From: Bacillota bacterium
Lineage (GTDB): Bacteria; Bacillota; Clostridia; Christensenellales; UBA1242
Direction: 5' to 3'
DNA length: 64,000 bases
Assembly: GCA_009780065.1 (NCBI GenBank)
Contig: WRAS01000001.1
Coordinates: 98,521-162,520, forward strand
Position numbers and translations under genes: made by a program. Under the pieces are notes generated by a model. That model was not told the DNA's origin. It searched no databases and worked only from the letters and a program-made list of their open reading frames with translations. Position 1 is the first letter of the stretch; each line of letters begins with the position of its first letter. Below are positions 37,697 through 49,087 of the stretch, in pieces.

Positions 37697-38012
37697 TTGG
37701 GGTAATGATGGCTCGCCAAATGTTGCGCCATTTATGGGGCGCGTTGTTGGATTGGTTCTGGATGCTTCGGTACATTCCAGTTTTGCTTTCCCAGATGCCA
37801 TATTGTTGGCGGGAACATTAACAGGTAGCCAACTGGATAACTTTGGTCGTGAATTCATGCAATGGGCAGGCAGGGTAGTGGGTAACAGCGAAACCTTTAG
37901 CGCGGATATAGAATCAAGGTTATACGAGATGATACAACGTGTCGAGCGTGAATGGATACAAAATACCAGTGATTTCTTGCAATGGTTGAATGCACAAGTG
38001 CTGCATTATTGA
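37629..38012 (+). pseudogene. C-terminal part of the frameshifted secreted protein
   Basis: No SD for ATG 37635; open from 37629. Plausible join ...SRSNLYR/VVHNWGNDGSPNVAPF.... Confidence 0.5.
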
Positions 38013-38075
38013 AACCTTGTTGCTTTAAAATAAAGACTTGCTATCTAATAAAGATGGTTGATTTGCAAATACTAA

Positions 38076-38105
38076 TTGACAATTCGGTTTTGGCTTTGAT
38101 AGAAT
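38076..38105 (+). promoter_or_regulatory. Predicted promoter of the 1571-aa surface protein
   Basis: TTGACA-N18-TAGAAT. Confidence 0.6.
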
Positions 38106-38146
38106 GGTGGATACGTATTGTTAAAAAGAAGGAGTAGGTGAATCAA

Positions 38147-41100
38147 ATGAAAAAGTTTACCGCACTTGTGATTGGTACATTGATTGCGATATCAGGTTTG
38201 TTTGCGATTATGTTAACACCATTTCATGCACCCAATTTTGTAAGGGCGAACCCAGGGGGTTTCGTACCGTTTTCTCTGTTTGATCATGAACTAAGAACCA
38301 ATATGAGAATCGAGAATCTTCCGCGTCGTACTGCAACGGTGGGCGAGGCTATTGGTTTGCCGACAACTACCGCAGATTTCTTGTTGGTCAGAACCAGCGG
38401 AGCCCGTGACTTTATCGTTGGATCCAGCAACGGTGTTTTCGGCGCAATACCAACCACATTTACATATGCGGGGAATTACGAATTCCGATTCTATAATGAA
38501 ATCACCGCATTAATGACCGAGGACATGTTGCTTGATCGTGCATATGCAACTTTTATTGCACCATTCCACACATACACAGTAACAGTTACCCAGAACGAGT
38601 TTTCATTCACACTTCCAGAGAACTGTGGCGAAAGATGGGAAAGAGTAACAAACACAGCAAACCCATACTATGTAATGAACCGTGTTAACTTTGCATCTGT
38701 TCCAACTGTTTCTGTTGCACATCTTCCAATTACATTGCCATTACCAACATCTTTTGTTGACAGAAACGGTAATGACCTTTTCCTTACACGAAGAACAATC
38801 GAAGGCAGATGGGAAGTCCCAAACCTTAGACTTCTTGAAAATTTATACCGTGACCAAATTACCGCAAACCAAGCGGCATACGATGCATTGGACACATTGG
38901 GTCGTCTTGACTGGTTAAAACAACGCGTCTTTGAAGATACAGTTGTTCGTTTTTATGGTAATGATGGTGAGATTAACAACGTGGCAGGCACATCCGGCGT
39001 ACCTCTTTCTGTTGCAGGTGTTACAAGCCCGCTTACAAGAACATTTATTCCGGAAATGGCATCTACATTGTACTATGCAGAATTTACATTCAACGCAAAT
39101 GGTCTTGGAATTGACGTAGGTTCATTCAGAACGCGTAATATTAACGTGGAAAATATTGGTGATGCTGACGCAGTTGCAAGGGCAAGAGGTTGGGAGGGTA
39201 CACCTGCAAACGACCAAATTCGTTTTGACTTTATGCCTTCTGTTCCATTTGCACCACCTGGTGTGCAACTTGGAGTCGAAGTTGAACTTCCACGTCCAAC
39301 TGTTAATGTTTCTACAGAAACAGACCGTGACAGCAACCGATACAGCCCAGTAAGATTCAACAGTACAGAAACAGCACCAAGTTTCACATTCATCGTTGCC
39401 GAAATTCTACGTGATGGCAGTCAAGAGTGGGAAACAGCAGTTGACATCGATGGTAACTATTTCGATTTCATCACAGACTTCCGTTTTACACCAACCGAAC
39501 TTGGTGAATACAGATTCTGGTACTTTACAACTACATTGCTTGGTGGTGGTTTCGATCACTCGCAACTTAGTGACGTTGTTGTGGCACAAAACGCGCAAGG
39601 TGTATGGGTCCACCCAAATAACGCCCCAGCAAGAGCGACCACTTTCATGAGATACATGCCATTTGGTAGGTTATTTGTGCGTAGCAACACAGTTGCCCCA
39701 CTTATTCAATGGACAGGTGAATTTAATTACACAACCGCAGGTAACGCAGTAACCAGACCAGACGTCGGAATCAGTTACGCTGGAAACACACCTATTAATT
39801 TCGAATCTGCACCGGATTATGCAAGATACCTTCCAGGTACAGGTGCAAACAGCAGAACACAAATCGCATCTACACAAATTGGTGTGGGTGACAGAAACGA
39901 AAACCGTCTTATTCTACCGGCTCTTCTTGGTCACACAAACAACCCAAACATGAGTTCACGTGACCTAACATACTCTGTAACTATCCGAAGAATTGTCGAG
40001 GGTCAACAACACCGTGACAGCGTCACATTCGCATCCAATATCGTTGCTCCAAGTGGTTCAAGTTTCTTCTATGACAACACAAGCCGTCTTGAAATTATAT
40101 TTAACGCGGGGGTAATTAGTTTCGTAAACGGTTACCAACGTGACACAAACGGAATGCCGACTGGCATACCTAATACTGGTGTTATTACGGCAGAACTTGC
40201 TCCAACTGGTTCAATTGAAACGCGTTACGACATAACTGTCTTCGCGCGTGACGAGCGCATCGGCGAGGGTGCAGGTATGGGTCTTCCAAGTGGTCAATTG
40301 TTCTACTCGTTCGTAGTTGTTCCAGTCAGCCAGTACAACATGGATGACGAAGTTCCAACATTCCCAAGTGGAATCTTGCTTCGCCAGACCGAGTACTACC
40401 AAGACGACACAATTTCTTTCCGTCAAGTAAACCCAAGTGACCAGTTCACAGACGACAGAAACATTGCAATTTCATATATTCTTTCATTCCCATTCAATGG
40501 TGGAACTGAATTTGCGGACATCACAGATTATGCAGAAATCGTGGGTGGATTCGTGGAACTTCCATTGGTTGCGGGTTCCAGTGACATTGCGGACTTGCTT
40601 CTTGAGGCACTTAATGATGCAGATGGGTTTCTTGAGGTAACATTGTTCGCGGTTGCAAGAAACTATTTCGCACTGAAAAACAATTTCCAGTTTGATGCAA
40701 CTGCATTAACTCAGGAATCTGGAATTGCATATGTAACCGCAAACTTTAGATTATACAGTTTACAGTTTGGTTATGCGGCTCTTATTCTTGCGGATTACAC
40801 AACAGGTGTACAAACAGAATGGGACGAACAAGAATGGGACGATGCGGTAGAAGATGCAAACCTTGCAAACCCAGAGGGCATCCAACAATACCACCGTGTA
40901 TACATTCCTGCATTCCACTTTATGTACGATACGCTTCCTGCAAATGCCCAAGATGGTATTGCAACTACAATCACATTCGAGATTGTTCAACCAATCAGCG
41001 GCAGAGTAATCAGCCCAACGCGTGGTTCATGGCAAGGTCTTTTGACAGATGACGAATCACGTGAAATATCTGGCCTTTCATTCGTGCCAAACGAAGTTGG

Positions 41101-42853
41101 TGCACACACACTTGTTGTTCGTGTAACAAACGCAGGTGGTAACATTTCTGTATTCAAAGCCACAATCCTTGTGTTCGGTGTACCACACTACAGCGTGGGA
41201 ATCATCGGTGGGGTAGAAAGCATGGTGGTAGGTCAGAACGTGTCTCTTCCAACAATTGTTATTACAATCGCAGGACGCGAATTCAGAACCAACAGCAGTA
41301 ATCAAGTTGTTACCGCAGCACCAATCACAGTGGGCTTGGTAACATTCCCAGCAGGCACAGTTGTAGGTAACTATAGCATTTGGGGTGAAAGCCAAGGTGG
41401 TCAGCCGGTTACGCATAACAACAACCGATTTACACCAACTGAAGCCGGTACGTTCTCGTTTGAATTTGACATTAACATTAACATGGTAACACTCGCGTCT
41501 CTTGTACAAGGTGTTAATCCAGCCCGTGCAATCAACCCAACCGTTACGCACAGAATCGTGGTATCTCAACTTAGAGACGGTGATGTTGCGGTGGTTCTTG
41601 ATGGTTCAAGATACTTGTCATTGTTTGCAGACCTTCGTGATAACGCACTTGTTGGTTCAATTATTGACTCTGATGGTAACGTGATACCAACACCACCATC
41701 TGGTGCAATTCCTCCAACAGGCAGAATTATTACCGCAGATAACCTTCTTACACAATTTACTCCTGTGGGTGGTTCAGTTGGTGGAGAATTCCCACTCAGT
41801 GACGCACAACTAGAGCGTGGTTTGAGACAACTTACAGACAGTGCAAATGCACCAATCGGTGAATGGGAATATGGTATTATCCTTCTTCCTGACTTCTTTG
41901 CGGAAATGAGAAACGGTCTTGGTGCCCCAGAAGGTTTCAGCGCAAATGTAACACAAAACATTACTGTTCAAGGTCCGCGTGCCCGTGATGGGGAATACCT
42001 TCTTGACACAAGAGAAGATGATGAATCACGTTTCGTAACACTTCCATCTGGTCAAAGACTATTCTACTTTCAACCACAAGGACGTTTGGATGGAAATGAT
42101 CTTACAAACGCAGATCCATCACTTCGTGCGCAACCTATTAACCGTGATGTCCGTGTAGATGGTATTTACATTATTACTTACACAGTAACGTTCCAAAACG
42201 TTACGGCAACACTTGAATTCCGTATTTCTATCGGGGATGTTGCTGAACCTATCTTTGGGTTCCACACAGGTATTGCCGGTCTTTACGAAGATGACATCTT
42301 CAACACAACTTATGTGCTGAATGAAAACGACCTGTTTATCCTAGACACAAACATTATTCGTGTTGACCCTAACGGTGGTAAGACAGACTTCTCACACTTC
42401 TATGTTGCATCTAATATTACAATCGAATTCATCCGTCCTACAGACAACTCGACAGTTCCAGTTGGAAGTGGCACATACGATGTTCACAGGTTGCATGCAA
42501 CTGATGATGATATCAGAAATGACCAAATTGCTGCGCAACGTGGTTTTGACGGACGTCAAGAATACAGAATTCGTTTCAACGAAGCAGGTAACTGGAGAAT
42601 TAATTTCCACATCGAATCCGAAGCAGGCGTTCCAGCCTTCATGACAAGAACGATTCGTGTTGAAATGGCAACACCAGATACACCGGTTTCACCAGAACAG
42701 ATATGGGGTATTATTCTTATAATCTTCTCTATTGGATTGTTTATTGGTATTGTTGCTTACTTTGTAATTTCTGGACGTAACATAAAGTTCGCTGGACAAA
42801 CATCAAAAGCAAAAGGTGCTTCTGCTCCAAAAGAAAAGCCAGACGAAGTATAA
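38147..42853 (+). CDS. Large surface protein, signal peptide and C-terminal TM anchor
   Basis: MKKFTALVIGTLIAISGLFAIMLTPFHAPNFVRA; C-term IWGIILIIFSIGLFIGIVAYFVISGRN plus charged tail. SD aaggag; ATG 38147 preferred over GTG 38138. Confidence 0.88.
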   Translation: MKKFTALVIGTLIAISGLFAIMLTPFHAPNFVRANPGGFVPFSLFDHELRTNMRIENLPRRTATVGEAIGLPTTTADFLLVRTSGARDFIVGSSNGVFGAIPTTFTYAGNYEFRFYNEITALMTEDMLLDRAYATFIAPFHTYTVTVTQNEFSFTLPENCGERWERVTNTANPYYVMNRVNFASVPTVSVAHLPITLPLPTSFVDRNGNDLFLTRRTIEGRWEVPNLRLLENLYRDQITANQAAYDALDTLGRLDWLKQRVFEDTVVRFYGNDGEINNVAGTSGVPLSVAGVTSPLTRTFIPEMASTLYYAEFTFNANGLGIDVGSFRTRNINVENIGDADAVARARGWEGTPANDQIRFDFMPSVPFAPPGVQLGVEVELPRPTVNVSTETDRDSNRYSPVRFNSTETAPSFTFIVAEILRDGSQEWETAVDIDGNYFDFITDFRFTPTELGEYRFWYFTTTLLGGGFDHSQLSDVVVAQNAQGVWVHPNNAPARATTFMRYMPFGRLFVRSNTVAPLIQWTGEFNYTTAGNAVTRPDVGISYAGNTPINFESAPDYARYLPGTGANSRTQIASTQIGVGDRNENRLILPALLGHTNNPNMSSRDLTYSVTIRRIVEGQQHRDSVTFASNIVAPSGSSFFYDNTSRLEIIFNAGVISFVNGYQRDTNGMPTGIPNTGVITAELAPTGSIETRYDITVFARDERIGEGAGMGLPSGQLFYSFVVVPVSQYNMDDEVPTFPSGILLRQTEYYQDDTISFRQVNPSDQFTDDRNIAISYILSFPFNGGTEFADITDYAEIVGGFVELPLVAGSSDIADLLLEALNDADGFLEVTLFAVARNYFALKNNFQFDATALTQESGIAYVTANFRLYSLQFGYAALILADYTTGVQTEWDEQEWDDAVEDANLANPEGIQQYHRVYIPAFHFMYDTLPANAQDGIATTITFEIVQPISGRVISPTRGSWQGLLTDDESREISGLSFVPNEVGAHTLVVRVTNAGGNISVFKATILVFGVPHYSVGIIGGVESMVVGQNVSLPTIVITIAGREFRTNSSNQVVTAAPITVGLVTFPAGTVVGNYSIWGESQGGQPVTHNNNRFTPTEAGTFSFEFDININMVTLASLVQGVNPARAINPTVTHRIVVSQLRDGDVAVVLDGSRYLSLFADLRDNALVGSIIDSDGNVIPTPPSGAIPPTGRIITADNLLTQFTPVGGSVGGEFPLSDAQLERGLRQLTDSANAPIGEWEYGIILLPDFFAEMRNGLGAPEGFSANVTQNITVQGPRARDGEYLLDTREDDESRFVTLPSGQRLFYFQPQGRLDGNDLTNADPSLRAQPINRDVRVDGIYIITYTVTFQNVTATLEFRISIGDVAEPIFGFHTGIAGLYEDDIFNTTYVLNENDLFILDTNIIRVDPNGGKTDFSHFYVASNITIEFIRPTDNSTVPVGSGTYDVHRLHATDDDIRNDQIAAQRGFDGRQEYRIRFNEAGNWRINFHIESEAGVPAFMTRTIRVEMATPDTPVSPEQIWGIILIIFSIGLFIGIVAYFVISGRNIKFAGQTSKAKGASAPKEKPDEV

Positions 42854-42862
42854 TTGATTAAC

Positions 42863-42890
42863 AAAAAAAGACGCAAGCGCGTCTTTTTTT
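42863..42890 (+). terminator. Rho-independent terminator
   Basis: AAAAAAAGACGC-AAGC-GCGTCTTTTTTT. Confidence 0.9.
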
Positions 42891-42934
42891 GTTGTGTAAA
42901 TATGTCAAATGATATATACTATTGCTATGTCTAG

Positions 42935-43028
42935 GAATTATTGTAAGATAATTCTAATAAATGGCAAAGCAAAAATAGCCAAAGAAATGTCGCAGAGTCC
43001 GAAAGGAAGCGGCCGAAGGATGCATTTT
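42935..43028 (+). ncRNA. Candidate structured leader upstream of the 124-aa gene
   Basis: GAATTAT-TGTAAG-ATAATTC; TGGC-N12-GCCA; GTCGC-AGA-GTCC-GAAA-GGAA-GCGGC. Locally GC-rich in an AT-rich intergenic region. Confidence 0.3.
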
Positions 43029-43029
43029 T

Positions 43030-43404
43030 ATGCTTGATAAAAGAACACGGCGCATGTTGGAAATCATCCTGAAAATATGTGGTGAGGATGGTTCATATAA
43101 AATTATTGAAATCAGCGATCTGCAAAAAGGCATGTTGCCAAAGTATCGTGTTGATTCAGAATTGTTGGCGCAGATGATAAAGTTCTTGGCGGCTGCTGAC
43201 CTCATAGACATTAAATACAGTGACGAAAATGTTTATTGCATTGCAATATTACCAAAAGGCAGAATTTATGAGGAGCAAAATCAAGAAAAAAAACACAACA
43301 AGGTTATAACCCGCGGAATGGCGTTCTTTATAATATTCGGAAGTTTTCTTGCTGCAATTATAGGCGCGGCAGTTGCGGGGGTAGTGCTGGCTTGGTTGGG
43401 ATAG
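43030..43404 (+). CDS. Small membrane protein with putative N-terminal winged-helix-like region
   Basis: Soluble helical N-part and C-terminal TM; similar layout to the next ORF. Confidence 0.6.
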   Translation: MLDKRTRRMLEIILKICGEDGSYKIIEISDLQKGMLPKYRVDSELLAQMIKFLAAADLIDIKYSDENVYCIAILPKGRIYEEQNQEKKHNKVITRGMAFFIIFGSFLAAIIGAAVAGVVLAWLG

Positions 43405-43432
43405 TTTTCAAAATAGGTATGGGGTGATTAAG

Positions 43433-43792
43433 ATGCTTAACAGGGTAGAAGCAAAAATAATGGATTATCTGTTTGACAAATGCAAGGGTAAAAAGACCGT
43501 GCTTGTTACGCCAAAGGAAATTTTGCATTCAATAATGCCAAAGCACGAGTTAACCGTCAAACAATTAGATGGTATTATGAAAAATCTTGCAGTTGATGGG
43601 TATATTGATGTTTTTAACTCGGATAACAAGGGGCAATTGGTCTATGTTGTTACATTAAAGCAACGTGGTGAAGCATATGAACGCGAAAAAGTGGAGCGCC
43701 GAAAGAAGTTAGCTTTTTCAGTTGGCTGGAAAGTCGCGCTGACATTACTGGGTTTTGCTATTATTTATGTTCTTGGGCTAATATTTACTTAG
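43433..43792 (+). CDS. Small membrane protein, same layout as the preceding gene
   Basis: KEILHSIMPKHELTVKQLDGIMKNLAVDGYIDV matches SDLQKGMLPKYRVDSELLAQMIKFLAAADLIDI in pattern; C-terminal TM. Confidence 0.6.
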   Translation: MLNRVEAKIMDYLFDKCKGKKTVLVTPKEILHSIMPKHELTVKQLDGIMKNLAVDGYIDVFNSDNKGQLVYVVTLKQRGEAYEREKVERRKKLAFSVGWKVALTLLGFAIIYVLGLIFT

Positions 43793-43801
43793 GGTTAATC
43801 T

Positions 43802-45760
43802 GTGAAAAATAAATTTAAATTGGTTTCTAAATATGCGCCTGCGGGATCTCAACCCGAGGCAATCTTGCAATTGACAGAAAACTTGGAATCTGGTGTGGCG
43901 ACCCAAGTTCTATTGGGCGTCACCGGTTCAGGTAAAACATTTACCATGGCAAATGTTATTGAAAAATTAAACAGACCTGCACTTGTGATTGCACACAACA
44001 AGACTTTGGCCGCACAACTCTGTAATGAATTTCGCCAATTCTTTCCGCATAATCGTGTGGAATACTTTGTTAGTTACTATGACTATTACCAACCCGAGGC
44101 ATATATTCCCCAGAGCGATACCTTTATAGAAAAAGATATGGCGATCAATGATGAGATTGATAAACTGCGGCACAGTGCAACAAGTGCATTGGTCGAACGC
44201 CGCGATGTGATAATTGTCGCAAGTGTTTCGTGTATATATGGACTTGGTGCGCCTAAAGAATACTTTGATTTATCTATATCATTGCGTCCTGGGATGCAGT
44301 TCTCAAGAGGTGAACTATTAAAGAAATTAACCCAGATTCAATATAAACGAATCGCGGATGCGCTGGAGCGAAGTACATTTCGTGCCAAGGGTGATGTTAT
44401 TGATATCATGCCCGCCAGTTCCACCAGTGTCGCGATACGCATTATGTATTTCGGTGACGAGATTGAAAAGATTTTCGAGATTGATGCATTAACGGGAACA
44501 ACGATTTCCAGTCTTAATCACGTTGCAATTTTTCCGGCGTCGCACTATGCGGTGGGATCGGATAGTCTTAAAGTTGCGGTACAAAACATTCGTCGTGATT
44601 TGGATGTGCAACTGGATTACTTTGATAGAAACGAACTTGTAATCGAGAAACATAGGCTAAGACAACGAACAAACTATGACATCGAGATGATGCAAGAAAT
44701 GGGGTATTGTAACGGAATCGAAAATTACAGCAGGTATTTTGATGGGCGAACTCCAGGTGAACCACCATACACATTGATGAGTTATTTTCCGCGCGATTTT
44801 GTAACATTCATCGATGAAAGCCATATCACCGTTCCACAAATACGCGGTATGTATAATGGGGATAGGGCACGAAAAAAGAACTTGGTTGATTTTGGTTTCC
44901 GATTGCCGGCGGCATATGACAATCGTCCGCTAAATTTTGATGAGTTCAATGAAAGACTGGGTCAGGTTGTGTATGTTTCTGCAACCCCCGCAGATTACGA
45001 GGTCGAAAAGAGTGGGGGAGAAGTCATCGAACAAATTATCCGTCCAACTGGCTTGTTGGATCCAGTTATCGAAATAAAAAAGCAAGATACTCAAGTAAAA
45101 GATTTATTGGTTGAAATTAAAAAAACAACGATGCAGAAAGGAAAGATTCTAGTAACCACCCTCACAAAAAAAATGTCCGAGGATCTTACCGCCTTTTTAA
45201 CGGGCGAGGGTATTCGTGTAAGATATCTGCACAGTGAAATTGACACGTTGGAGCGCGTGGAATTGATAACCGCACTTCGTCGAGACGAATTTGATGTTAT
45301 TGTGGGGATTAATTTATTGCGAGAGGGACTGGATATTCCAGAGGTTATGTTGGTTGCGATTCTGGATGCGGATAAAGAAGGGCTTTTTCGAAATGCCCGT
45401 GCACTTGTTCAGACCATTGGTCGTGCGGCACGTAACGCAAACTCGCGGGTGATCTTATATGCAAATACAATTACACCAAGTATGCGCCATGCAATAGATG
45501 AAACCAATCGACGTCGTGCAATACAATCCGAATACAACAAAAAACACAACATCACACCAAAAACGGTGTACAGCGATGTGCAAAATACATTATACATTTC
45601 CGAAAAAGACACAAAGGCGGGTAAAAAGTTATCCAAGAAAGAGGCTCGTGATGAAATTGAAAAACTGAACGCACTTATGAAAATTGCAAGTAACAGCCTT
45701 GATTTTGAATCTGCAATAAAATTTAGGGAAGAAATTGCACGCTTGAAGAAGGGGATATGA
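43802..45760 (+). CDS. uvrB: Excinuclease ABC subunit B
   Basis: [38 protein letters not shown]-terminal UVR motif. Confidence 0.96.
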   Translation: MKNKFKLVSKYAPAGSQPEAILQLTENLESGVATQVLLGVTGSGKTFTMANVIEKLNRPALVIAHNKTLAAQLCNEFRQFFPHNRVEYFVSYYDYYQPEAYIPQSDTFIEKDMAINDEIDKLRHSATSALVERRDVIIVASVSCIYGLGAPKEYFDLSISLRPGMQFSRGELLKKLTQIQYKRIADALERSTFRAKGDVIDIMPASSTSVAIRIMYFGDEIEKIFEIDALTGTTISSLNHVAIFPASHYAVGSDSLKVAVQNIRRDLDVQLDYFDRNELVIEKHRLRQRTNYDIEMMQEMGYCNGIENYSRYFDGRTPGEPPYTLMSYFPRDFVTFIDESHITVPQIRGMYNGDRARKKNLVDFGFRLPAAYDNRPLNFDEFNERLGQVVYVSATPADYEVEKSGGEVIEQIIRPTGLLDPVIEIKKQDTQVKDLLVEIKKTTMQKGKILVTTLTKKMSEDLTAFLTGEGIRVRYLHSEIDTLERVELITALRRDEFDVIVGINLLREGLDIPEVMLVAILDADKEGLFRNARALVQTIGRAARNANSRVILYANTITPSMRHAIDETNRRRAIQSEYNKKHNITPKTVYSDVQNTLYISEKDTKAGKKLSKKEARDEIEKLNALMKIASNSLDFESAIKFREEIARLKKGI

Positions 45761-45802
45761 AAAGGAAACAGGTTGTTGCTTGTAATGGATGTCGATTTAT
45801 GG

Positions 45803-45808
45803 TATAAT
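45803..45808 (+). promoter_or_regulatory. Extended -10 for uvrA
   Basis: TGG-TATAAT ending 7 nt before ATG 45816. Confidence 0.55.
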
Positions 45809-45815
45809 AATGTTT

Positions 45816-48629
45816 ATGCTACAAAATATCATTGTAAAGGGCGCACGGGAGAATAACCTAAAAAATCTGGATGTTACAATACCGCGGAACAAGTTGGTTG
45901 TATTTACTGGGGTATCTGGCAGTGGGAAATCGTCGCTTGCATTTGGTACAATCTTTGCCGAAGGCCAAAGACGATTCATGGAAAGTCTTTCCAGTTACGC
46001 ACGGCAATTTTTGGGGAATTCATCCAAACCAAAAGTGGATTCTATCGAGGGTCTTAGTCCCGCCATTTCAATAGATCAAAAAACAACAATACACAATCCA
46101 CGAAGTACCGTTGGTACGGTGACCGAAATTTATGATTACCTTAGGTTGCTATACGCACGTGCGGGCGAGGCACATTGCCCAGATTGTGATAAACCAATTG
46201 CAAGACAGAGTGTGGATCAAATTCGTGAACAGGTATTAGAACAATTTAACGGCAAGATGATAATGGTCGAATCGCCTGTTGTTCGTGGGCAAAAGGGACG
46301 GTTTGAAAAAGAACTGGAACAATGGAGACGAAGCGGTATTGTTCGCGTAAAAATAGATGGCAGCATTTATCTAATGGACGAGCCAATTGAATTGGATAAA
46401 AATATTAGGCACAATATCAGTCTTGTTATTGATAGATTAAATGTGTCAGATGACGAGATTACCCGTCTTAACGAAGCAATCGAAACTGCGATACGTCATT
46501 CAAATGGATTAGTTGCAATATCAGAAGGCGAGAACCAAAAGATTTTCTCCAACAATTTTGCGTGTTTGGATTGCAGTATTAATATAGAGGAATTGGAACC
46601 ACGTAGTTTTTCATTTAACAGTCCTTTCGGTGCTTGTCCGCAATGTACTGGTCTCGGGTTTACTTTTGAAATTGACCCCAACATGATCATACCTAATAAA
46701 AATTTAAGTTTGGCAGAAGGTGCAATAGTTGCAAGTGGCTGGAACATGGATGGCGGCAAAATTGCGCATATGACGATGACCGCTTTTGCAAAGACATTTG
46801 GAATTTCAATTAATGACAAAGTGAAAGATATTGCACCAGATATATTACATAAATTGTTGTACGGATGCGAAGAAACCCTGAAATATGAATATTCAAAAGG
46901 CAAAGATTATGACCTAAGTTTTAATGGGAAATTCGAAGGGATTATCGGGAATCTTAGTCGGCGATATCATGAAACCACCAGTGAGTGGATGAAACAAGAG
47001 ATAGGAAAACTGATGGTGCACCAGACATGTTCATTATGTAATGGAAAACGTTTAAGGAAAGAGGCACTTGCCGTCAAGGTGGGTGGGATAAATATTTCCC
47101 AGTTAACGTCGATATCTATAAAGAAGACTGTTGAATTTTTGGAAGTGATTAAACTGGAAAAAGAGAAAGCCCAGATTGCGGAACCAATTGTGAAAGAGGT
47201 TCTGGCACGATGCAAGTTTCTTGTGGATGTTGGACTTCATTATTTGACGCTCGCACGAAATTCGGATAGTCTCAGTGGTGGGGAAAGTCAACGTATTAGG
47301 CTTGCCACCCAAATTGGGTCTGGACTTGTGGGTGTTTTATATATCTTGGACGAGCCAAGTATAGGTCTGCATCAACGGGATAATGAGAAATTGCTTTCTA
47401 CACTCTTTAAACTTCGTGATATTGGAAATACGTTGATTGTGGTAGAACATGATGAAGAAACCATTAGTGCGGCCGATTACATAATCGATATTGGGCCAAA
47501 AGCAGGTAAGCAGGGTGGTGAACTTGTAATTGCTGGTACACCAGGTGAGGTAATGTCATGTGAACAGAGTATAACCGGCCAGTTTCTTAGTGGTAAACGA
47601 AAAATTGACACACCAAAGGATTACAGAAAGCCAAGTGACAAATGGCTGGAAATAAACGGGGCAGAGGAGAATAATTTAAAAAATATTGATGTTAAAATAC
47701 CTGTTGGACTTTTGACATCTGTAACGGGTGTCAGTGGTAGTGGCAAGAGTAGTCTTATTAATAAAATTTTATATCCCGCGCTTTATAACATTATCTATAA
47801 ATCATCCAAAAGGGTTGGTAAGCACAAAGAGATAATAGGTGCTGAGAATTTTGACAAGGTTATCGAAATCAACCAATCCCCAATTGGTCGAACACCGCGA
47901 AGTAATCCCGCAACATATACGGGCGCATTTACACCGATACGTGAATTATTTGCACAAACACGTGATGCAAAAGAGCGTGGTTATGAAATTGGTCGGTTCT
48001 CGTTTAATGTGCGCGGCGGGCGATGTGATCATTGCGAGGGTGAAGGCGTACGGAAAATTGAAATGCATTTTTTGCCAGATATATATGTCACATGCGAAGT
48101 TTGCAAAGGAAAAAGATTTAACGCAGAAACACTAGAAGTAAAATTCAAAGGTAAAAACATTTTTGATATTTTAGAATTAACAGTTGACGAGGCAGTCGAA
48201 TTTTTCAAAAATATTCCAGCACTTCACAGAAAATTAAAAACAGTCCAAGATGTTGGTCTTGGGTATGTAAAATTGGGGCAGTCCGCAACGACACTAAGTG
48301 GTGGAGAGGCGCAAAGAATAAAATTGGCAACCGAACTTGCAAAGGTATCTACGGGTGATACAATGTATATCTTGGACGAGCCTACCACAGGATTGCATGC
48401 ATACGATACACAAAAACTTATAAGTATTTTACAGAGACTTGTGGATGCGGGCAACACTGTTATCGTAATTGAACATAATATAGATGTGATAAAGGTTAGC
48501 GATTATATTATTGATCTTGGACCAGAGGGTGGTGATGAGGGTGGCAAGATTATCGCGGCAGGAGACCCGCGAGAAATTGTTAAAAATACCGAAAGCGAGA
48601 CAGGGAGATTTCTTAAGAAGGTTTTGTAA
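45816..48629 (+). CDS. uvrA: Excinuclease ABC subunit A
   Basis: [25 protein letters not shown] twice, zinc-finger Cys pairs, [24 protein letters not shown]. Start moved from 45789 to 45816. Confidence 0.96.
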   Translation: MLQNIIVKGARENNLKNLDVTIPRNKLVVFTGVSGSGKSSLAFGTIFAEGQRRFMESLSSYARQFLGNSSKPKVDSIEGLSPAISIDQKTTIHNPRSTVGTVTEIYDYLRLLYARAGEAHCPDCDKPIARQSVDQIREQVLEQFNGKMIMVESPVVRGQKGRFEKELEQWRRSGIVRVKIDGSIYLMDEPIELDKNIRHNISLVIDRLNVSDDEITRLNEAIETAIRHSNGLVAISEGENQKIFSNNFACLDCSINIEELEPRSFSFNSPFGACPQCTGLGFTFEIDPNMIIPNKNLSLAEGAIVASGWNMDGGKIAHMTMTAFAKTFGISINDKVKDIAPDILHKLLYGCEETLKYEYSKGKDYDLSFNGKFEGIIGNLSRRYHETTSEWMKQEIGKLMVHQTCSLCNGKRLRKEALAVKVGGINISQLTSISIKKTVEFLEVIKLEKEKAQIAEPIVKEVLARCKFLVDVGLHYLTLARNSDSLSGGESQRIRLATQIGSGLVGVLYILDEPSIGLHQRDNEKLLSTLFKLRDIGNTLIVVEHDEETISAADYIIDIGPKAGKQGGELVIAGTPGEVMSCEQSITGQFLSGKRKIDTPKDYRKPSDKWLEINGAEENNLKNIDVKIPVGLLTSVTGVSGSGKSSLINKILYPALYNIIYKSSKRVGKHKEIIGAENFDKVIEINQSPIGRTPRSNPATYTGAFTPIRELFAQTRDAKERGYEIGRFSFNVRGGRCDHCEGEGVRKIEMHFLPDIYVTCEVCKGKRFNAETLEVKFKGKNIFDILELTVDEAVEFFKNIPALHRKLKTVQDVGLGYVKLGQSATTLSGGEAQRIKLATELAKVSTGDTMYILDEPTTGLHAYDTQKLISILQRLVDAGNTVIVIEHNIDVIKVSDYIIDLGPEGGDEGGKIIAAGDPREIVKNTESETGRFLKKVL

Positions 48630-48642
48630 GAAATGTATGCTT

Positions 48643-48679
48643 CATATAGTATATTATGTATAACATTATATACTGTATG
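48643..48679. repeat. AT-rich imperfect inverted repeat between convergent genes
   Basis: CATATAGTATATTATGT-ATA-ACATTATATACTGTATG; 17-nt arms, 2 mismatches. Confidence 0.75.
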
Positions 48680-48685
48680 AGGGAA

Positions 48686-49087
48686 TTAAATTACATTCTG
48701 AATACTTGTTCCTATATTGAAACTGTGTGTCTTGACAAGGTATTGTACCTGCATAAGTCCTACCATGGCTTCTTCATCGTTGTTGAAATATATAAAATTC
48801 TTTGCGTATATGAGGTTGATGCTTACTTGGGAAAGATCGAAATGTCTTGCAAGCATACTTAGGCGCCTTTCTTGTCTTAGCCACCATTCATACATTTCAT
48901 TTATTTTTGCGATATTTTCTGGTGTGTCTATATCTTGCATCGCTTCGGACTGGGTTCGAATTGTGGCGACTAGTGTGTTGGTGTCGTTCTCGAGTTTATG
49001 GTAGGCACTCTGGATGACATGCTGTTCAAGTGATGCGAGCCCGACTAGGAGCGCGACCAGGAGGATTACAATAAAAAGACGGGTCAT
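48686..49087 (-). CDS. DUF4363-like protein
   Basis: N-terminal TM, EWWLRQERRLSMLARHFDLSQV; ATGA overlap with a DUF421 gene. Confidence 0.7.
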   Translation of the reverse strand: MTRLFIVILLVALLVGLASLEQHVIQSAYHKLENDTNTLVATIRTQSEAMQDIDTPENIAKINEMYEWWLRQERRLSMLARHFDLSQVSINLIYAKNFIYFNNDEEAMVGLMQVQYLVKTHSFNIGTSIQNVI

